From Phyto melanocephala (lineage: Eukaryota; Arthropoda; Insecta; Diptera; Rhinophoridae): a stretch of 64,000 nucleotides of DNA. Position numbers and translations under genes: made by a program. The stretch's first letter is position 1. The number at the start of each line of letters is the position of its first letter. The stretch is taken from assembly GCA_941918925.1 (NCBI GenBank), contig OW799233.1, positions 168,806,235 to 168,870,234 of the forward strand. Reading direction: 5' to 3'. Of the stretch, positions 57,201 through 64,000 are shown in pieces. The notes under the pieces are model-generated. The model had not been told where the DNA came from. It ran no database searches and saw only the letters and a program-made list of their open reading frames with translations.

Positions 57201-59321
57201 GGCTACTTAGCTCAGTTACTTTGATAGATCACTCATGAGTCGTATTTAACTGCTTTGCCATTTTTATTCAGTGTCGTGTGGTCATAATGAAAAGGCTCAC
57301 ACCACAACAACATCCCTATTGCAATTGCTAGAATTTATTTTGTAAATAAAGTTTGTTAGTCTACAGCTTGTTTTACTCCAAACCAATATTACTCATTTTT
57401 AAATATAATTTTTTTTTTTTGAGGATTTAAAAAACATTTTTTGCGTTTATTTGTCCAGCAGCTCCAGTTCCAGTTCATTTACAAGGATAAGTGGTATGGT
57501 ATGCATTTTATTTAATTAAATTTTATACGTAATATTTTAAATTCGATATTTACATCTGAGACCGTATGTGAAAAATCTCAAAGAATTGTTTTAGTATTAC
57601 ATATTTACCTAAATTTTCAATTCTAATCATGATTGCAGGTTTTAATTTTTTTTTATTATTTCACTCAATCAATATGGAGTCTCTTTTTGTGACAGTTAAA
57701 AAATTTCTTTTTAAAGTTTTGAATGTTTGTAAACGAAATCAGTCACATAAGTTTTTTTTATATTTCCGAATCGTATTAACTCTAAGTATTCCCAAACAAA
57801 GACCTTTCGGGAGTAGGGCTTTTCAACACAAAACTGTACATTATGTTGATTGTACAAGATTATACTAAATTTCGTAATAATAGTTAAACAATTACCCATA
57901 AGTTCTATATAAAACCCAAATCCGAAAACTATTTCTACTCAATAAATTTAACTCTCTTGTGAACAAATCAGAATTTTCAATGAATAATCATTTAAGGCTG
58001 GTGTAATTTATCATACTGTAGGCCACACTGGACTTCTATTTTCTTTTTTGTGTTTTTATTTGGAATTTAATTTTGTTATTGTTAATGTTAGTATGTATCA
58101 CTAAAGGATAAAACCAAACTAAAAGAAAAACTAAAAAAAAAAACATAATGAATTTGACCATCTGTAATTGCACTTCATATTTGTATAGTACCTTATTTTA
58201 TGTGTAAGTGTTTGTATGCCATCAAAGAACAAAAATTTATTATATCAAATAATTTGTGCAAAAGTCGTTGTAATTAATTTTTTTATATTTTTGCTCTTAA
58301 CACAAACCTTGTAAAAATTAATGGCAAACCACCAACAACAGGATTGTGATAATTGCCAACAAATTATTTAAGAGCAAATAAAAGACGAAGGAAATCTGCC
58401 TTCATACATTCAGTATGTACCTATTAATTAATTAATGAATTTAAATTTTCTTTGCTTGGAATATATAGTATGAAGTACATACATACCACAAATGTGTTTC
58501 TATCACCTAAACATTGCTAATATCTAGTGAAATTCATAACAGTGTACAATAATTTCAAGTTTGTTCCAAAAATTACTGGGTTCCGATGCCAAAAAAGACA
58601 GCTGCTGACTTAAAAGCTTTTTTACTAACTTCAAGGAATTTGCCTTGAGGAAGCCACCATTCTCGTCGAAAAATATTTGAAAGAATAAAGTAGATAACTT
58701 TTTATAAAGGATAAAATATTTCAACAATACTTTTCGTTATTTATGGATTAAAAAAATTTCCTGGAGACATGCATTTTTTTACCCGATCTTTACAATTTCG
58801 TTTATACATTTTGTTTGATACTAAATACATATGCAGAAATCATTTGCCTAATTGATATGACTTTCTGCGGCAATATAAGAACAACTTACTTTTCTAATGG
58901 ACCTATTTCTCTCATTTATAATGCACAATATTTCTTATGAGTTACACAGGCAGACATGTACAAGGATGGACATTGCAAGATCCTTGAAAAGAAAGATCCT
59001 TGAAAAAACATACCAGTATTTAGAAAATGTAGATTTTATGCGATTCTAAATGAATACATGAACATGTTATAAACGCAATAAAAAATTATGTATGCAATGC
59101 ATTTTTTTCTATAGTTTCAACTGAAGTGAAAAATGACACCAAAAAAGTTTATTAGTTTTCACGCATCCAGATTTAAAAGTCACCCGAATTAATCTTACAT
59201 GAAATTTTTATTTTTTTTTTAACAATAATTAAAAAATAATAACTTTTCTCCATCACCCTGAGTTTCCGTGTCTGTGGTCTAGTATATAATTTTCTATATA
59301 ATTTTTTCGTGTGAAAGTAAT
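57201..59321. other. AT-rich DNA, no gene
   Basis: The frames at 57629-57868 and 57711-57899 are on opposite strands and overlap, and 58524-58727 is unassigned. I see no splice-supported exon and no bounded repeat. Confidence 0.45.
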
Positions 59322-59329
59322 ATTGTGGC

Positions 59330-60436
59330 TAGGATGATCGACTCGGTTTTACAATCGGTGGAAAACTCGGTTTTTTCCTCTTTCAGTGGCGGTTTTTTCT
59401 AAATGTTGATTTTTCGAATATCAAACACACCGTTTTCTTGATCCGAATAAGCCGTTTTTTTTATTTTTTTTTAAGTTTATTTTCATATATCTCCATTATT
59501 ATATTTAGTACTCGAAAAGATTTCAAAAATCAGAAAATAAAAAATGTTAAACATTCTTCCATAATATTGTTAGGAATTTATTTGTTGTTTAAAAAACAAC
59601 TGCAAAATAAGAAAAACAATTGAGCTTAAATATTTTTTTTAATAGGATATTAACCTCGCGTTAAAAGTTGTAGGTAATTGAAGCATAGACTTAGCTGATC
59701 GATCACTTTTAGGTAAAAAGAGTAGTTACAATAAAGAAAAACCAATAATCTCTCCTTTCAAATCCCAATTTTAATAAATGACATTGAGTGTCTTTCAACT
59801 TAAATTTCAATTAAACCCGATTTGTATGTCTGTCAGAGGTATAAGAATGTGCATTTAAAATTACAGAAATAATTTCAAACAAAATACGTTAGTGCATATT
59901 GGTTTAATTGATCTACTAACCATTTCAAAAATGTACAGAAGGAGATAAAAAAAATTATAACAGCCTTTTAAAAAGTCTTATTTATTTATGTATTAATTTA
60001 TTATTTATTTATTTTACTTATGAAGAGTTGTCCTTAAGTTCAACTAATTAAAACCAAATTGGTCAACTGCATTCATGTCAGTTATTGCGCAATTGTGCAG
60101 CCAAACGTATATAAACTGTAAAAATTTCATATTTAGATATAAATTTAATTATAATATTTTTTACAATATTTTTTTTATTTTTTCTTCAAACATTATATTT
60201 TATATATTCGAACAGGTTAACCGGTTTTTTATAAATTTTCTAAATAGCAACCGGTTTTTTTTTTATTCTAAACGTATAATTTTTTAAATTTTTTTTTTAA
60301 ATATTATATTTTATATATTCGAACCGGTTAACCGGTTTTTATTAATTTTCAAAATAGCAACCATTTTTTTTAAATTCTAAATTTCAAACTATTTGAAAAC
60401 CGGTTTATTAAAAAAGTCTAATAATCGATCACCCTA
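59330..60436. mobile_element. hAT-like non-autonomous element, ACCGGT-rich
   Basis: The inverted ends TAGG(A/G)TGATCGA(C/T)T are flanked by ATTGTGGC (59322-59329) and ATTGTGGG (60437-60444), an 8-bp duplication with one mismatch. The interior is T-rich with CCGGTTAACCGGTTT palindromes. No transposase is recognisable (frame 60075-60287 is low complexity). Confidence 0.72.
60190..60410. repeat. 111-bp tandem duplication inside the hAT-like element
   Basis: Two copies of a unit starting ATTATATTTTATATATTCGA, then AC(A/C)GGTTAACCGGTTTTT and AAATAGCAACC, offset by 111 bp. Confidence 0.75.
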
Positions 60437-60444
60437 ATTGTGGG

Positions 60445-62324
60445 ACTAAGTGCAAACCTTTTTTAATAAACACACATAATATTTAATTAAAAAATATATT
60501 AAATTCGATAAAACGTATACATTTAATGAAATTATAAAACAAATATGTTGTCAATTTGTTTTTAGGTTTTAAGTTCATCATCAGCACGTCTACTCTCTAA
60601 TAAAATGTAATGCCATAGTTTGCCGAAATTCAAACGTATCTACATGCAACAGATATCTAAAAAAAATAAAAAAAATTCCTAAAGAAACATGTAGTTGCTT
60701 TAATATAATTTTTAAAAACTTATTTTACAATATCTTTATTATACAAGCCGCGCCATTACATCGACTCAAGCAGTTAAAAAATATTAAAATTTCTGGTAAT
60801 TTAATATTAAATTTATTTTACAACTTAATCGAATAATTTTGTACACCTGTTAACAAGTTCACCTATTACCACAATTTGTTTGAGTTTGTGTTATTGTGTG
60901 CCTGTTGGTGTTTGTGTGTTTAATGATACGTTACCAATTCGTGCTTTGCATTCAACCAGACTACAACCGTACAAACACTTTAAGAACAATTCAACTTCAA
61001 TACAACAATTCGGCTCCTTATACAAATACGAGTACATTTAATACTTCATTTATTATTGAAACCGATCGTAAAATGTAACTTCCTACTACTTACTACTACA
61101 TAAGCACATACGAACATACATACTTATTTGGTTTATGCATAAATGTACAAGAATGTTCTTTCGTTTTTCTGTCTTAAGGAAAGGGAAAAAATAAATAAAA
61201 CTCGTTAAAATGTTTAAATATATTTATGCTGTTTTTGTTTTTTTTTTTTTTTTTGGTAATAGAACATTCATGAAAATGTTGCGAGAAATGGAAATGGAAA
61301 ATGTATGCATGTCTGTGGACCCATAACAATGTGCAAAATTATTTCCGAGTTCAATTTCACACATTAAGGAAGACATTTGATTTTACAACTTCCTCCGGAA
61401 TTCAGTATTCAATAATTGAAGATTCTGTTTTTATTTTCACTTCTTTTTCGTTTTATTGAATACATTATTTTTGTTACGACTAAATACAAGATGTTCATTG
61501 TTGCTTTTGGATATTGATGGTTTGTTCAAATCGTATAACAAACAACACTATGAGATTATTTTCTTCCCTTCTCTCTCTCTCTCTCTCTCTCTCTGTCACC
61601 CTCTCTATCATTTATATAAAGTTTAGCTTCTTTGTATTTATGTAAGTTAAAGGGGACTTTTTTATGTGACCATGAAATAAATTAAATTACGTATTTCTTC
61701 TGTTTATTTTTCGTTTAGAAATGATTTTGTGATATGGTGGGGGAAACAATAATATGTTTTTATCAATTTTCTTAAATGCATCTTTTTTACTTAAGTATAT
61801 AAAAAAGGAAGTATATTTAATAAGACAAAATAAATTAATTTTAAATTTAGTCAAATTACAATTGTAAAATAAACAAATTAAAACTTATAGTAATAGTCTT
61901 GACAATATTATTTAAAAATTTAAATAACACATTCGAGTTGGTAAATATAAATTTTTATGACTTTCTATGGTATTTCGATTTTATGTTTAAAATACTACAA
62001 AGCATTTAATTTTAACTACATTCAATTATGGCCCCTAGGATACTATTTAAAGGCTTTTAACGATTTAAGTAGTTTAAAGACATTATATTTGCAACAATTT
62101 AATATAAATTGCATTTTTTAAAGAAAGCTTAGTTTAATCAGTTTTTTTGTCAAGAGTAGAGAATTTTATTAATATATTTCCAGCAGAAAAAATTTTTCAA
62201 CGATTCATAGAAAACTTTTCTCAAGTGAGTAAATAAATATTTAACTTTTTTAAATGCAATTAATAAATTAACTACTTTTTTTATACAAAAACAACATTAT
62301 TTTTTAGTTATATTTATTTGATTG
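60445..62324. other. AT-rich DNA, one unassigned frame
   Basis: The plus frame 60896-61078 has a hydrophobic start (MCLLVFVCLMIRY) and three N-glycosylation-like motifs but no recognisable domain or splice context. A CT microsatellite lies at 61570-61594. Confidence 0.35.
61570..61594. repeat. (CT)n microsatellite
   Basis: About 12 uninterrupted CT units. Confidence 0.9.
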
Positions 62325-62540
62325 TTGGGTTTAAATTAGCTTATGCCTGATAAAGGGATACTGGGTCTCAATTCTCGTTCAGTGAAACTGTAAAATGAAA
62401 AGTTTTGCTTTGTCATATCATATGATGCTACCTTTTACTGTACAAAAACTTTTCATATCACATATTCACGGAACGAGCATTGAGCCCCTGATGACCTGAC
62501 ATAAGCACCGAAGGTAACCATATAAACTAGCTTAGATCCA
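62325..62540. mobile_element. TTGGGTTTAAGCTGGT MITE family, copy 3, with nested hairpin
   Basis: Left end TTGGGTTTAAATTAGCTTAT, right end inverse of GGATCTAAGCTAGTTTATAT, interrupted by the hairpin at 62361-62490. The arms have diverged from copies 1 and 2. Confidence 0.45.
62361..62490. mobile_element. Hairpin MITE
   Basis: 130 bp, nearly palindromic: CTGGGTCTCAATTCTCGTTC, AGTGAA.. and the inverse of CAGGGGCTCAATGCTCGTTC, CGTGAA... Further pairing is seen in ATGAAAAGTTTT. No target duplication could be fixed. Confidence 0.7.
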
Positions 62541-62563
62541 TAGATCGAAAATATGTTGTCGAA

Positions 62564-63425
62564 AAACAAGTAAGAACTTGTGTTCGACCAACAAATCTGC
62601 TAAGAGCCTTCACTATCATGCATATTTATATATTAGCCACATTGTAGCTTAACCTTGATTTTCAATATTTATACAGTTTTTACATAGTCAAGCCCTTTTT
62701 ATTTGATTCCCATATCGATGGGATTGAAAAAAAAATTATAGACCATTTTTCTTAGGGCTTCTTATTAGATTTTTACGTTTTAAAAGTTTGCTGTATTCCT
62801 CTGTTCAAGCTCTTTTTGAAAGAAATATTAAGGGGGTTAATAAATTTGCCCTCATATATAAATATATTGTACGCCATTTTGTAGTAGCGGCCATCATGGT
62901 TTTTAAATTTTCTTATAACGTATTGTGTTCTACTAGTTAAGCTCCTCCTCCTGGCTGTCTTTTGTCCATATGCTTAAAAAAATATATTTTCGTATGTAAG
63001 TTTTAGGAAGAACACCACTCGTATTATTGTGCCCATATTTCAGTTAGTTTTAAAACTATTTCTCAGAATTTCTCTGCAATGCATGTCCAAAAATTTATAA
63101 GGAGATTTAGTAACTTGATATAATAAAAAAAGTACGTATGCTTAAAGATTTATTCTTTGTCGATTAGAATATACATACATAAAGGCATAAATATTGTATT
63201 TATGAGTAGTTTCAAATGCATCTGTAAATTATCCTAGGATTGAGAAATGTTTCATGGTAAAAATGTTAAAAACAGAGGCAGATATGCTTATTGGCTTTTG
63301 TCTCAGAAGGTTATTGGGCCTTTGTGTTGGCTTTTAACAATAATTTACTCCAGGATATTTCCAATAGATGGATAATACAAACAGATCCATGCAGCGTGTG
63401 GAGCCATACAAAAGATGATGAACTG
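62564..63425 (-). mobile_element. Old, diverged HINE relic
   Basis: Begins AAACAAGTAAGAACTTGTGT, TCGACC, like the HINE 3' terminus. At 63290-63420 it has TCTCAGAAGGTTATTGGGCC, TTTGTGTTGG and GGATATTTCCAATAGATGG, a diverged version of the block at 51523-51590 in HINE-2 copy H. No stem-loop or 5' palindrome was found. Confidence 0.35.
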
Positions 63426-63718
63426 CTTGTCAAAATTTATTTAAATTCTAGGCTGCAGGCACCTTAATAGAAATATTTTTTCCAAGATGTCATTGCTAAT
63501 AAACACAGTTTACAAAAATTGCAATCAGCTGTTTTCTTGACAATAAACTGAAACAAACAAAGAAAACTTGAGGACATTCTCGAATCAATTTTGAAACTGA
63601 TCAATGATAAAAAGAAAAGAAACTTGAACATTTTACTCCTAGTAAGTACATACATCGAAATATTCTCTACGTAAATCAAATCGCTGTAAGCTGTAGTAGA
63701 AAACAAAATAAATAAAAA

Positions 63719-64000
63719 ACAAGTAAGCGCACTATATTCGGCTGTGCCGAATCTTTTATACCCACCACCAATTTTGTGTACATTTAAAGCACAATATTTA
63801 TTATTTTGTTAATCGCTATAGAATAATCTCTTTATAATAAAGTATGTATCACTTTATTTGCAGAGGGTGGTTAAATTTTAAAGGCCAATGTTGAAGGTGA
63901 ACTACACCTAAACGTCAACTTTTTTCTTGCATTTCATTTGACATTTCTCAATCTCAGACTAACTCAATTTGAACCGTGGAAAGATACGCAATCGAGAGAC
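63719..64000 (-). mobile_element. HINE-1 copy J, cut by the window end
   Basis: ACAAGTAAGCGCACTATATT, stem-loop ATTCGGCTGTGCCGAAT, TTTTATACCCACCACC, then the mariner cassette from 63863 (left TA now CA). It continues past the window. Confidence 0.82.

Noticed and set aside
60896..61078. Plus-strand frame with a signal-peptide-like start
   Set aside because: Single short frame in AT-rich DNA with no acceptor/donor context and no recognisable domain. Recorded only as an unassigned frame.
63464..63706. 80-codon minus-strand frame
   Set aside because: No domain, AT-driven composition, and it lies between a HINE relic and a HINE copy.
1..64000. CRISPR arrays, rRNA genes and intact tRNA genes
   Set aside because: No spaced direct repeats of CRISPR type, no rRNA-like sequence, and only decayed tRNA-like segments were seen.

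Overview
The window looks like AT-rich, intron-scale DNA from a calyptrate (blow-fly or house-fly-like) dipteran. This is inferred from the elements present: Helentron-associated HINEs with the TATACCC start and TTCGGC..GCCGAA stem-loop, DD41D-type mariners, piggyBac and hAT relics. It is also inferred from one host gene, a beaten-path (beat) family member, an arthropod-specific neuronal immunoglobulin family. Nothing prokaryotic, no CRISPR and no rRNA was seen.

Host gene: one beat-family gene lies on the minus strand between about 36,994 (ATG) and 20,459 (stop). I reconstruct six coding exons with GT/AG junctions and compatible phases, summing to 858 nt (285 residues). The first intron is 13.0 kb and holds much of the window's repeat load. 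The final 62-nt exon is the least certain, but has an AATAAA signal 30 nt past its stop.

Repeat layout: 1-353 is a Helitron 3' end. 1-12 kb holds MITEs, three DD41D mariner relics and the first complete HINE-1 element. 14.2-18.7 kb holds a hAT with an 8-bp target duplication, interrupted by a piggyBac at a TTAA, then a second piggyBac and a hAT MITE. 24-37 kb is beat intron 1: MITEs, two HINE-1 copies, two LINE 3' fragments, a precisely bounded Helitron, and a HINE-2. 37-40 kb is the region upstream of beat. 40-50 kb holds mariner pieces, MITEs, a piggyBac relic, HINE-1 and HINE-2 copies and a second TA-flanked mariner. 50.6-57.2 kb is one hAT-like element that received a HINE-2, a small MITE and a HINE-1, the last itself split by an inverted HINE-1. 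59.3-60.4 kb is another hAT-like element, and the window ends inside a further HINE-1.

How it fits together: no transposase here is intact. HINE-1 copies carry a TA-flanked mariner deletion derivative at one fixed position, so the mariner was captured before the HINE amplified. The nested copies give a relative age order and show the HINE target (T|T, no duplication) directly.
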